NCBI GenBank assembly: GCA_009777485.1
Contig: WRLT01000001.1
Span: 1-64,000, forward strand
From: Bacillota bacterium
Lineage (GTDB): Bacteria; Bacillota; Clostridia; Christensenellales; Pumilibacteraceae
Length of the DNA: 64,000 nt
Direction: 5' to 3'
Under the pieces are notes generated by a model. The model saw only the letters and a program-made list of their open reading frames with translations, was not told the DNA's origin and did no database searches. Of the stretch, positions 1 through 7,073 are shown in pieces. Position 1 is the stretch's first letter. The number at the start of each line of letters is the position of its first letter. A program made the translations under genes and the position numbers.

Positions 1-3000
1 TGGGTATCGGTACCCATGCCGAAGGGACTAAACTTTGCCGGCGCGCCGCTTACGCTAAGGTTAAGAGCGGCAGGACGGAGGGCTAATTCTGTCGGGGCGC
101 GGTCGTTTACGCTAAGCGCAATCGGCAACCATACGCCGTAATCCTCGGGCTCGCCGCCGTCACGGATACGCACCAATATATAGAAGTGCCCTAAGCCGTT
201 GGCGCGCGTTTGGGTGTACTGACTGCGCGAGGCGCGCTGTCCGTAAAAAGTAATCGTTGCCGTATTGGGCGTAAACTCGTACGTTACCAGCGTGTTTTTA
301 GTAACCGCGCCGCCAATCGGCACAACTAAATCGTCCTTAAACGTAGTGGCAATACTGCCCTGCCCCGTCAAATGCGTCCCCGTAATAGTCCCCACCGGCG
401 AAGGCCGCGTAATAGAAAAGTCGTTGTTTAGCGCGTTGGTAACGCCCACTCCCAATGCCGCCGCCGTGTGGTAGTATGTTCCGCCGCTATTAGCTAAGGG
501 AGTTGCGTTGCCGTACTTATCTGACGGGAAAAACTCAAATTTAGGCACTACAACGTCCATAATGCTTACGGGGTCGCCGTCGGGGTCGGATACAAATTGA
601 CTGACGTTTACCGTAGCACTGCTCGACACATTAAGCGCTTGATGGAAAGGCGTAGAAAGCCTGCTACGCGTATTGTCTACGCGGAAGATGATATCTACCT
701 CCTGCGTAGCGAACTGAAAGTTTACCCCGTTAGGGTTAGCAATAATTTCGCGGCTAGTTAGCCGCACGGTAACAATAAAGTACCATGGATTAGTAGGGGT
801 ATTTTGCGGTATAGATATGGTTAGGGTGTTGGTTGTACCGCTAATGGTTGCCCCTAATGCCGTATTAGAGCTAAACGCCGTGCCGTATATAGGCGATGCG
901 TTAGTGTTAAGCGTAGTACTGCCAGGCACCACGTAACGGTGCAGTACGGTAAAACTACCGTCAAACAACGCCCTATCCAAAGTGGCCATGCCGGGATTCA
1001 TAATAGCTTGCGAAGTAATTACAAAAGGGCTAGTATTCGTTACAGGCTTTTTAGCCCACACCGTCCGTCTACTGTTCCCCACAGGATTAAACAGCGTTTC
1101 ACTAGCATCCGCATGGTCAAACGGCGGCGCAGCTATAGAGATAGAGTTACCACTACTCGCCGCCTGCCGCACATCCGCATTATTTATATTCTCCGCACTC
1201 CACGCCGTTCGCGTAGTGTTTATATTGAATTGTACCCAGGTTTGGATAACCCCCGTAGTATCGCCGCTTAAACGTATGTTTTCCATCAGCACCCAAAAGC
1301 TGTTGCGTGTGTCGGTTGCGTTGGCTAGGTGTACCCTAGGGGTTATGGTTAATCCGCTAGCATGATTGCCGGACGTGCCGGAAAAACTCCACGTAAGCCA
1401 GTTAGCCGCACTGTTTGCCGTGCCTATTGCGTTGGTGGTGTAAACGCCTTGATTGTCCGTTCTGAAACGAATTCTGTGCGTTACGGTGCTAGGGTTGGTT
1501 TCGGTAACATTTAACGCCGAAACCTCTTTATTTCCCGTATTGTCGCCTGTAACCGTCCAAGCCGCAAGCGCAGTGTCGCGCGTAGTAGAAAAAGTAGGTA
1601 CAGAGGATTGTTGAATGGGGGCAACCAGCGTAGTAATACGCGCGTAGCCGTCCCAAGCTTGTCCAGTTTGCGCCGTACCGAACGCAGTAGCCGCCGTAGC
1701 AGCCGTAGTACCGATTGCGGTAGTAGGTTGGGTTTGACCGCCGTGCCGCAGTGAACCATTGCCGGTAAGCGTATTGTTAGCCGAAATTCCGTATACCTTT
1801 AAGCCTGCGCCGCTTGTAGCGTTTAACGCAGTGCCGGTAGGAAGCGGCAGGCTGTTATCGCCTGCAAAGCTGCTGCCGCTGCCAGCTACACGAGAGTTCG
1901 CACCCGCACCGCCGCCGCCGTACCAGCCGCCGCCGCCTCCACCGCCGCCGTTTGCTGAAATACCGGCTCCGCCTCCGCCGCCGAAACCGCCAAAGCCGTC
2001 TGAGGTACCCGTAACAAGCTGCGTACCGCCTCTTACGCCGGCAGCAAAAGTAACGCCGCCGCCTCCGCCAGGCGTACCGTATCCGCCGCCGCCGCCAGCG
2101 TACCAACCGCCGCCGCCATCAGCGTTAGCTGTTCCTGTAGAACCGCCGCCTCCGCCGCCTCCGCTAGCTCTGGATTTGCCTGCGGGTGCACTAACAGCAC
2201 CGCCGGTACCGATACCGGCAGTAGCAGTCCCAGAACCGTTAGCCGTAGCGGTAGCGCCGTTGTTAGTTGAGTCGGCACCATGACCGCCTTGAGTCTGCGT
2301 TCCGCTGCTACCGTCTTTAGCATTCGCTTTAGTCGTTAGCTCGTTACCGCCGGGGTTGCCCGCGCCGCCAGCACCTGAACCGGATTTTCCGCCGCCTCCG
2401 CCGCCTACTAAAAAGCGCGTATAGGTAGATTGTACTATGTTAATACGGTCGGCATCTGTCATAGACGCGGTGATAACACCAGGGTTATTAAATGCTCGGG
2501 TACGCATATCCGTACCGCCGCCTCCGCCGCCGCCCCGTGATGTGCCTGCTGCACCGCGTCCGCCTACATATATGTATATGGTTTGGTTGATAGACATATC
2601 AATAACGCCCGCAGCGTAGCCGCCGCGTCCGCCGGTAGCGTTTACAGTGGCACTCTGACCGCCACCTTGCGCGCCCCATACCTCTAATAAGTATCTGCCG
2701 CCTGTAGTAGACGTAAAGCTTTGCCGCGCATAGTTGTTAGCCGCCGTAGGCGCAAGATAGTTAAACCCGTATGTAACTATACCCGATGTATTTACGCTTG
2801 TGCTAAATACATTAGACAAGCCCGAGTTACTGTGAAAGTTGGTTGCCTGCGTCGTAGTAACCGTAATACCGGTTATGGTAGTTACGTTGCCCGAAGTCGT
2901 ACCCGTTGATACTACATTGCCTACAATCTCTCCGCTGCCTGATAATTCGCCGCCGCGGAAGTTTTTCGTGTTATCCCACGCGGCTATACCGCACGATGCT

Positions 3001-3074
3001 AAAAATAAGCATGCCAAAATACTTAACAAAAATACGCATATTTTTGCCCTAATTCCCTTTTTTACGTTTTTCAT
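1..3074 (-). CDS. Giant glycine-rich surface lipoprotein (5' part, truncated by window edge)
   Basis: An open minus-strand frame of about 1,024 codons runs from the ATG at 3074 to the window edge with no stop, so simple ORF lists miss it. The first residues (MKNVKKGIRAKICVF, then a hydrophobic run ending LASC) form a lipoprotein signal, so the protein should be lipid-anchored outside the membrane. From about residue 95 to 290 it is very glycine-rich, with phrases such as LEVWGAQGGG, IYIYVGGRG, GGGGGGTDMRT and FLVGGGGGG. This pattern matches the glycine-rich domain of ALK/LTK-type proteins seen in Firmicute surface proteins. The rest is a long Thr/Asn/Ser-rich stretch resembling adhesin repeats, including the phrase FVSDPDGDPVS, which is like Ig or cadherin folds. 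Adhesion is inferred, not shown. Proline-rich frames on the other strand are shadows of the glycine codons. Confidence 0.85.
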   Translation of the reverse strand, partial: MKNVKKGIRAKICVFLLSILACLFLASCGIAAWDNTKNFRGGELSGSGEIVGNVVSTGTTSGNVTTITGITVTTTQATNFHSNSGLSNVFSTSVNTSGIVTYGFNYLAPTAANNYARQSFTSTTGGRYLLEVWGAQGGGQSATVNATGGRGGYAAGVIDMSINQTIYIYVGGRGAAGTSRGGGGGGGTDMRTRAFNNPGVITASMTDADRINIVQSTYTRFLVGGGGGGKSGSGAGGAGNPGGNELTTKANAKDGSSGTQTQGGHGADSTNNGATATANGSGTATAGIGTGGAVSAPAGKSRASGGGGGGGSTGTANADGGGGWYAGGGGGYGTPGGGGGVTFAAGVRGGTQLVTGTSDGFGGFGGGGGAGISANGGGGGGGGWYGGGGAGANSRVAGSGSSFAGDNSLPLPTGTALNATSGAGLKVYGISANNTLTGNGSLRHGGQTQPTTAIGTTAATAATAFGTAQTGQAWDGYARITTLVAPIQQSSVPTFSTTRDTALAAWTVTGDNTGNKEVSALNVTETNPSTVTHRIRFRTDNQGVYTTNAIGTANSAANWLTWSFSGTSGNHASGLTITPRVHLANATDTRNSFWVLMENIRLSGDTTGVIQTWVQFNINTTRTAWSAENINNADVRQAASSGNSISIAAPPFDHADASETLFNPVGNSRRTVWAKKPVTNTSPFVITSQAIMNPGMATLDRALFDGSFTVLHRYVVPGSTTLNTNASPIYGTAFSSNTALGATISGTTNTLTISIPQNTPTNPWYFIVTVRLTSREIIANPNGVNFQFATQEVDIIFRVDNTRSRLSTPFHQALNVSSSATVNVSQFVSDPDGDPVSIMDVVVPKFEFFPSDKYGNATPLANSGGTYYHTAAALGVGVTNALNNDFSITRPSPVGTITGTHLTGQGSIATTFKDDLVVPIGGAVTKNTLVTYEFTPNTATITFYGQRASRSQYTQTRANGLGHFYILVRIRDGGEPEDYGVWLPIALSVNDRAPTELALRPAALNLSVSGAPAKFSPFGMGTDT

Positions 3075-3541
3075 TTTTCTATACCTCTTAAAATGGTTCT
3101 GGTAAAATTTTTGTTTTTACGGCCCCGTCCGCTTGAATCGCCGTTCAACTTAAAGTCGAAAGGAAATGTCTAACGGTTTGTGAGTAAATGGGGGCATGGG
3201 TCAATTGTGTTATCTATATGTCCACTGTGCTTTTCCACAGATTGTTTTCAATGCTTACCTAAATTGTGCACGGTGCTAATTTCAAGCACGTCAAAAAATT
3301 AAACATCAATACGCATATTTTTGCCTTAATTCCCTTGTGTACGTTTTGCCTTTTACTATATATATGGGTTATGGGAATTATAATTTTGTTTTTTCGGCCC
3401 CGTCCGTTTTAATCGCCGTTCGACTTAAAATCGAAAGGAAATGTCTAACGGTTTGTGGGTAAATGGGGGCAAGGGTCAATTGTGTTATCTATATCTACTG
3501 TGTTTTACCACAGATTGATTTTAATTTTTTACCTGATTGTC
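3018..3541 (-). repeat. Direct duplication of gene start plus leader
   Basis: About 250 bp occurs twice in tandem: copy 1 at roughly 3018-3267 spans the first codons and leader of the lipoprotein gene, copy 2 at roughly 3294-3541 lies upstream. Copy 2 has lost the ATG and carries small frame-breaking changes, so it is a decayed relic of the gene's 5' end. The best conserved part is non-coding (3117-3250 against 3392-3520). It includes a CTGTG...CACAG hairpin and a longer nested fold. Confidence 0.8.
3121..3195 (-). promoter_or_regulatory. Putative structured leader RNA of the lipoprotein gene
   Basis: Read on the minus strand, GCCCC (3195-3191) can pair with GGGGC (3126-3121), enclosing CCGTT/AACGG, which encloses a CGACTT/AAGTTG hairpin. 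The duplicate at 3470-3396 keeps the same pairings, and the inner hairpin there is CGATTT/AAGTCG, so two base pairs changed between G-U and G-C forms while the fold is preserved. This suggests the RNA fold matters. It does not match a riboswitch class I can name. Confidence 0.45.
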
Positions 3542-3579
3542 AAGGGTCTTTGGAGAGAGAATTTCTCCGTTACATACTT

Positions 3580-3608
3580 ATACTATCATAGAATATTCAT
3601 TTTGTCAA
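3580..3608 (-). promoter_or_regulatory. Sigma-A type promoter for the giant lipoprotein
   Basis: On the minus strand TTGACA (3608-3603) is followed after 17 bp by TAGTAT (3585-3580). Transcription from here would pass both leader copies, giving a leader of about 500 nt. The rest of the AT-rich gap (3609-3893) holds no gene that I can see, although a second TTGACA with TATAGT at non-ideal spacing lies near 3790-3820. Confidence 0.5.
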
Positions 3609-3893
3609 GTGTTTTTTTAATAATTTATTCATAACTTCTACTTATATTGGCACATTTGTTATATTTTTGTATGTATTAATGAACTTTTACTTCCTGTTGA
3701 ACCCAGTCTTTTGTAAAATATATCTATTATATGTGAACATAATATGAATAGTTTTTTGTGGAACTAGTTGTTTTATTAAGTCCCTATACTATAAGTATAC
3801 CATACCTTGTCAAGCCCCCCTGAAAAAACTGCAAAAAACACGCCGATTTAACAGGGCATTTTTTGTATGGGGAATTAATTTATGCGTTTTTTA

Positions 3894-3922
3894 TTGACAA
3901 ATCTGTTTTTGTATGGCATACT
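3894..3922 (+). promoter_or_regulatory. Promoter of the Ser/Thr kinase gene
   Basis: TTGACA (3894-3899), 17 bp, CATACT (3917-3922) preceded by TGG as in an extended -10. The predicted start of transcription is about 3929, giving a leader of roughly 10 nt with no ribosome site before the ATG at 3939. Confidence 0.65.
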
Positions 3923-3938
3923 GGATATATATTAAACC

Positions 3939-4937
3939 ATGTTCAGCGTTGCAGACAACAGAAATCTAAATGTAATTTGCCCGATGTGCTTTAATACGCT
4001 TAACCCCGGCGGACAGTGTATGTTTTGCAATGTGCGGGTGGATTTAATGAGTAACCCCGAACCTGCCTTGCCCGCCCGAAAAATTTTGCACAAGCATTAT
4101 TTTATAGGCAAGGTGTTAGGGCAAGGCGGCTTTGGTATTACCTACAAGGCATACGACTTGCGCACCTCGCAAACGGTTGCGATTAAAGAGTTTTTCCCCA
4201 AAGGATACGCTACGCGCAGTATTCATTCGCCCAGTGTGGCGGTTTCGGAAGCGCATATGCCTGCGTTTCGGCATTGGATGAAAGCTTTTGTAAAAGAAAG
4301 CACGATTTTAAAATCGGTAAAGGGCTTGCACGGCGTAGTACGGATGCGCGAATTTTTTCAGGAAAATGAAACGGCTTATATCGTAACCGACTTTTTAGAC
4401 GGCGTGTCGCTAAGGGTGTATATAAATTCGTTGGGCGGTAGGCTTAAACTAAAAGACGCGCTTTCGGTTTTGCGTCCTGTTTTTGACTCGCTGTATATCT
4501 TGCATGAGAACGGCGTAATTCATAAAGATATATCGCCCGAAAATATTATGGTAGTAAAAAACCATACCGTAAAGCTTATCGATTTTGGCGCGGCAAGCGT
4601 GTTCTCCGACCCGATTGACAAGCCGTTTGTAGTGTTAAAGCAGGGCTATTCCCCTATTGAATTATATACGGAAAACGCACCGAAAGGCCCGTACAGCGAT
4701 GTGTACCAGGCGGGCGCGACGCTGTATAACGCGCTTACGGGCACTATTCCGCCGGAGGCTCCGCAGCGGCTAAAAGAGGATATGCTTAAAAAGCCGATTA
4801 GCTTTGGCGTGCGGCTTGCCCCGATTGTAGAAAAAGCTATTATGAAATCGCTGCGCGTAAACCCGTTTGAACGTTATCAGTGCATGCTGCCGTTTATTCA
4901 AACGCTGTACGGCGAAGTTATACCTAAGTTTTTTTAG
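3939..4937 (+). CDS. Hanks-type Ser/Thr protein kinase with N-terminal zinc ribbon
   Basis: 332 aa. Residues 14-31 hold two CxxC knuckles (CPMC and CMFC), a likely zinc ribbon. The kinase domain follows: glycine loop LGQGGFGITYKA, VAIKEF with the ATP-binding lysine, catalytic loop HKDISPEN (HKD in place of HRD) and LIDFGAAS as the DFG magnesium motif. The phrase GYSPIELYTENAPKGPYSDVY is typical of the activation segment and lobe of bacterial kinases that phosphorylate Ser/Thr. It ends soon after the kinase domain, with no PASTA repeats and no membrane segment, so it should be cytosolic. It is transcribed divergently from the giant lipoprotein. The start at 3939 is chosen because it keeps the zinc knuckles, although it lacks a ribosome site. 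Confidence 0.9.
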   Translation: MFSVADNRNLNVICPMCFNTLNPGGQCMFCNVRVDLMSNPEPALPARKILHKHYFIGKVLGQGGFGITYKAYDLRTSQTVAIKEFFPKGYATRSIHSPSVAVSEAHMPAFRHWMKAFVKESTILKSVKGLHGVVRMREFFQENETAYIVTDFLDGVSLRVYINSLGGRLKLKDALSVLRPVFDSLYILHENGVIHKDISPENIMVVKNHTVKLIDFGAASVFSDPIDKPFVVLKQGYSPIELYTENAPKGPYSDVYQAGATLYNALTGTIPPEAPQRLKEDMLKKPISFGVRLAPIVEKAIMKSLRVNPFERYQCMLPFIQTLYGEVIPKFF

Positions 4938-4975
4938 TAGAACGGGTATGCGCGAAATGCTAACAGACTGTCATT

Positions 4976-5392
4976 TTATTGAAGTTCAAACCTTTGCTTT
5001 AAGGCCTCTTGAAGAACTTGCGAAAAATTTATGTTTTCGCGCTCGGCCATAACATTTAAGTAGGCCGGTATGGTTAGTGTTTTGCGCACAGCCTTTTTTT
5101 CGTAAAATTTTCGATAGTATTCCGTATCACAAGAAACCAAAGAAACAAAATCCCCCGCTTTATCTGTTTTGATAAGCGATATGTCGCTAGATTTTGGAAT
5201 GACCTCTCCGCTTTCTTCCATGTCGTACAGCGTTAAACAAAGCGCGTCGTTAGCCATAAACAAAGCGTCGTTTAAGTCCTTACCCTGCGTAGAGCAGCCA
5301 TATTTGCAGTCATCTCCAAAATCGGGAAAACCTACCGAATAACCGCCCGTTGCCTCTTTGGTGAAAATTGCGGGATAAACATACTTTGCCAT
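4976..5392 (-). CDS. hicB: HicB-type antitoxin
   Basis: 138 aa. The N-terminal half (YPAIFTKEATGGYSVGFPDF) is the HicB RNase-H-like fold that binds the toxin. The C-terminal part (KKAVRKTLTIPAYLNVMAER, then a helix) reads as a ribbon-helix-helix DNA-binding domain, so the protein can both neutralise HicA and repress the operon. It lies 12 nt after hicA. Its GGAGGTG ribosome site starts right behind the hicA stop codon, which favours coupled synthesis of antitoxin and toxin. Confidence 0.88.
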   Translation of the reverse strand: MAKYVYPAIFTKEATGGYSVGFPDFGDDCKYGCSTQGKDLNDALFMANDALCLTLYDMEESGEVIPKSSDISLIKTDKAGDFVSLVSCDTEYYRKFYEKKAVRKTLTIPAYLNVMAERENINFSQVLQEALKQRFELQ

Positions 5393-5404
5393 AATAACAC
5401 CTCC

Positions 5405-5590
5405 TTACTTTAATCCGGATTTCTTTAAAATATCGTGGAGTGTTCCGGGAGCCACTTCCTCGCTATTATGCCTGCCTACAATAAAAATCTTTCTTGATGT
5501 CGGGCTAAACCATTGCTCGTGATTTGCGCCTTCTTTGTGTATATAGCAGCCTGCGTTCCTTAACTTTTTTTTCAATTCACTGTACTTCAT
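5405..5590 (-). CDS. hicA: HicA-type mRNA interferase toxin
   Basis: 61 aa, the normal size for HicA. It has the double-stranded-RNA-binding-like fold signature: an N-terminal helix with a Lys-rich face, then GANHEQWFSP carrying the catalytic histidine, then IFIVGRHNSEEVAPGTLHDILKKSGL. It cuts mRNA when not held by HicB. It is first in a two-gene operon read leftward. The short leader has only a weak ribosome site (TAGGTAGGG) while hicB has a strong one, which would keep antitoxin in excess. Confidence 0.9.
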   Translation of the reverse strand: MKYSELKKKLRNAGCYIHKEGANHEQWFSPTSRKIFIVGRHNSEEVAPGTLHDILKKSGLK

Positions 5591-5610
5591 GTATTCCCTA
5601 CCTATTATTG

Positions 5611-5639
5611 ATTATACGCATAAATGCGCATTGTGTCAA
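5611..5639 (-). promoter_or_regulatory. hicAB promoter with embedded operator
   Basis: Minus strand TTGACA (5639-5634), 17 bp, TATAAT (5616-5611): a consensus promoter. Its spacer contains the inverted repeat CGCAT-aa-ATGCG (5617-5628), so a repressor bound there would sit between -35 and -10. HicB with its ribbon-helix-helix domain is the obvious candidate. Confidence 0.75.
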
Positions 5640-5690
5640 GTGTTTTTAATAAATAAACAACCCCGCGTGATTACGAGGTCGTTTCTTGCT

Positions 5691-5960
5691 TTATTCTGTT
5701 TGGTCTGTTTTTTTGCATTTCTGAGCCTCTAAGAATTTTTGTATAAAATCTGTGCGGCGTTCCATTTTGTTAAGCAGGGTGTTTTTTATAAAAGAAATAC
5801 CGTCTGTTGCGCCTGTATACACGCTTGCTGCCATTCTGAAAAGTTTCATAAACGGGCGGGCCCACGGCAGCCGCGTTTTGCTAGCATTGTCAACTTGCGC
5901 AAGCTCGTCCCAAACCCCGTTTTCTTTTACTTCCACTTTGTAGTTAAATTTGTTTGACAT
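5691..5960 (-). CDS. Small protein of unknown function (89 aa)
   Basis: I do not recognise this family. It starts at an ATG with a clean GGAGGT ribosome site 5 nt upstream. The first 25 residues are polar (KFNYKVEVKENGVWDELAQVD), the middle has a mildly hydrophobic helix (FMKLFRMAASVYTGA), and the end is basic and rich in Lys/Gln. There is no signal peptide. It lies head to head with the membrane protein gene at 6014, next to a phage-like gene remnant, so it may be phage-derived. Confidence 0.6.
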   Translation of the reverse strand: MSNKFNYKVEVKENGVWDELAQVDNASKTRLPWARPFMKLFRMAASVYTGATDGISFIKNTLLNKMERRTDFIQKFLEAQKCKKTDQTE

Positions 5961-6013
5961 ATATTACCTCCGACTATATAATAAAAGCACCACTTAAAAA
6001 TTTGAGGTGCCTT

Positions 6014-6397
6014 ATGGTTAAAGAATTTCTGAAAAAAAATTGGATTAAAATTATTGTTTCCTCGATAAGCTTAGGTTTTGTTATTATTTATTTTATTGTG
6101 TTTGTAGACTTAGCAAAAACTTTATCCGATGCTATACGTGTTCTTGAAGAATATGTTCTGTTTCGTCAACAATTAGTTTGGACTATCGCTTACCTCTTCC
6201 AAATTCTTTTCGTCATCGCCATAAACCTATACATTTGGCTACGTAAACGCCCGCCTCTAACCGCCGAACAGAAGGAAGCGATTGAGGCAATGCGTAAAGC
6301 CGCAGACGAAGAGCGCGAGCGCCGTCAATCTGAACGCAAGGCAGAAAAAATCACGCAGCTAGAAGCAGAACTGGAAAAGCTTAAAAAGGACGAATAA
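6014..6397 (+). CDS. Small two-helix membrane protein with C-terminal coiled coil
   Basis: 127 aa from the ATG at 6014, chosen because GAGGTG lies 5 nt before it; the frame is open further upstream but has no ribosome site there. Residues about 12-32 (IKIIVSSISLGFVIIYFIVF) and 55-75 are membrane helices. Residues 85-127 are charged Glu/Lys/Arg repeats ending EAELEKLKKDE, likely a cytosolic coiled coil. The layout resembles small phage-encoded membrane proteins, but no family is recognised. A strong terminator follows directly. Confidence 0.65.
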   Translation: MVKEFLKKNWIKIIVSSISLGFVIIYFIVFVDLAKTLSDAIRVLEEYVLFRQQLVWTIAYLFQILFVIAINLYIWLRKRPPLTAEQKEAIEAMRKAADEERERRQSERKAEKITQLEAELEKLKKDE

Positions 6398-6408
6398 TCG
6401 TCCTTTTT
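6383..6408 (+). terminator. Intrinsic terminator after the 6014 gene
   Basis: AAAAAGGACG, a 6-nt loop, then CGTCCTTTTTTTT. The left arm overlaps the last codons of the gene. Confidence 0.85.
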
Positions 6409-6409
6409 T

Positions 6410-6652
6410 TTATTCAATCCTGCTGCGGTTAAAGTTGTATCCCGCCCGCAAGCGGTTTTGCTGCACTTCCCTATTTTCTTTCTGCCGCTGCTGCGAAGCT
6501 TTCCACGCCGACGTTGCGATGTTGATAGCCAACATCGCAAGCCCTATGGCAGGATTGATTGCTATTGCCGCAGCCGTGCCTACCGCTTTTAAGGCAAACG
6601 ATGCTTTGTCTTGCTTATCAGATGAGCCTGTAAACTCTCCTACTTGTTGAAT
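6410..6652 (-). pseudogene. Remnant of a phage-like gene lacking its start
   Basis: An open minus-strand frame of 80 codons ends TAA at 6410-6412 and is preceded by TAG, TGA and TAA with no ATG, GTG or TTG start. The peptide reads QQVGEFTGSSDKQDKASF, then an Ala/Ile-rich helix (AIAINPAIGLAMLAINIA), then a basic tail with NRLRAGYNFNRSR. It resembles the C-terminal end of an internal or tail-associated phage protein. The 5' part is lost at the border with the SRP RNA terminator region. Confidence 0.45.
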
Positions 6653-6730
6653 CTATCAATATTACGCTATAAATGTACGAAAAATGTACGAAAATTATTC
6701 AAACACAATATATAGTGCTATAAACAAAGA

Positions 6731-6756
6731 AAAAACCACTATATATAGTGGTTTTT
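6731..6756. terminator. Palindromic terminator after the SRP RNA
   Basis: AAAAACCACTATATATAGTGGTTTTT is a perfect palindrome with a T run on either strand. It lies 12 nt past the 3' end of the SRP RNA. A related half-copy (CAATATATAGTG) lies 30 bp further left. Confidence 0.85.
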
Positions 6757-6767
6757 AAAGGCAAAAT

Positions 6768-7033
6768 ACTGTGCAGCCACCTTTGTCAGACCGTACCGAA
6801 GCGTCCCGCCGCCAGCCAACTCCGTTAAAGCTTCCTTGCGGCACCCGAAGCTACTCGCTTAGTGCTGCTGCGATCAAGCCCTGACACGGTTCACAAGGCT
6901 TCGTTGCGCAAGACCTTAACATCAACATTACTTAACGGCAACTGCCTTCCATACGATAAGCCGGGGGTGGCATTCCGCCCCACTACAGCGGATTGTGGGT
7001 ACAGGGCACCGCTAGCTCCCCGCGTAGCACAGT
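6768..7033 (-). ncRNA. ffs: Signal recognition particle RNA, large bacterial type
   Basis: The minus strand begins ACTGTGC and ends GCACAGT, which pair to close the molecule. The 5' Alu-domain block (CGGGGAGCTAGCGGTGCCC, then TGTACCCACAATCCGC) matches the large SRP RNA of Bacillus and Clostridia. The S domain contains GTGTCAGG and GCAGCAGC at the positions of helix 8, where SRP protein Ffh binds. The loop between them is GCTTGATCGC instead of the usual TCCGGAAGGA, so the apical tetraloop is not of GGAA type. Length is about 266 nt, as expected. It directs secreted and membrane proteins to the translocon. Confidence 0.88.
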
Positions 7034-7039
7034 ATAGCT

Positions 7040-7068
7040 AGTATAACCTATTATAAAACTAATAGCAA
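7040..7068 (-). promoter_or_regulatory. SRP RNA promoter
   Basis: Minus strand TTGCTA (7068-7063), 17 bp, TATACT (7045-7040). Transcription 7 nt downstream starts at the 5' end of the SRP RNA (7033). It lies just past the stop codon of the leucine-rich-repeat gene. Confidence 0.75.
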
Positions 7069-7073
7069 GCGTT

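Noticed and set aside
1759-2283. 174-codon plus-strand proline-rich frame (and Arg-rich and Leu-rich minus-strand frames nearby)
   Set aside because: They are complements or out-of-frame readings of the glycine-rich codons of the 1-3074 gene; no ribosome site and low-complexity composition.
6768-7033. tmRNA or RNase P RNA
   Set aside because: The closing stem and the GCGGGGAG...GCGGTGCCC block, plus GTCAGG/GCAGCAGC, fit SRP RNA; there is no tag reading frame or P4 motif.
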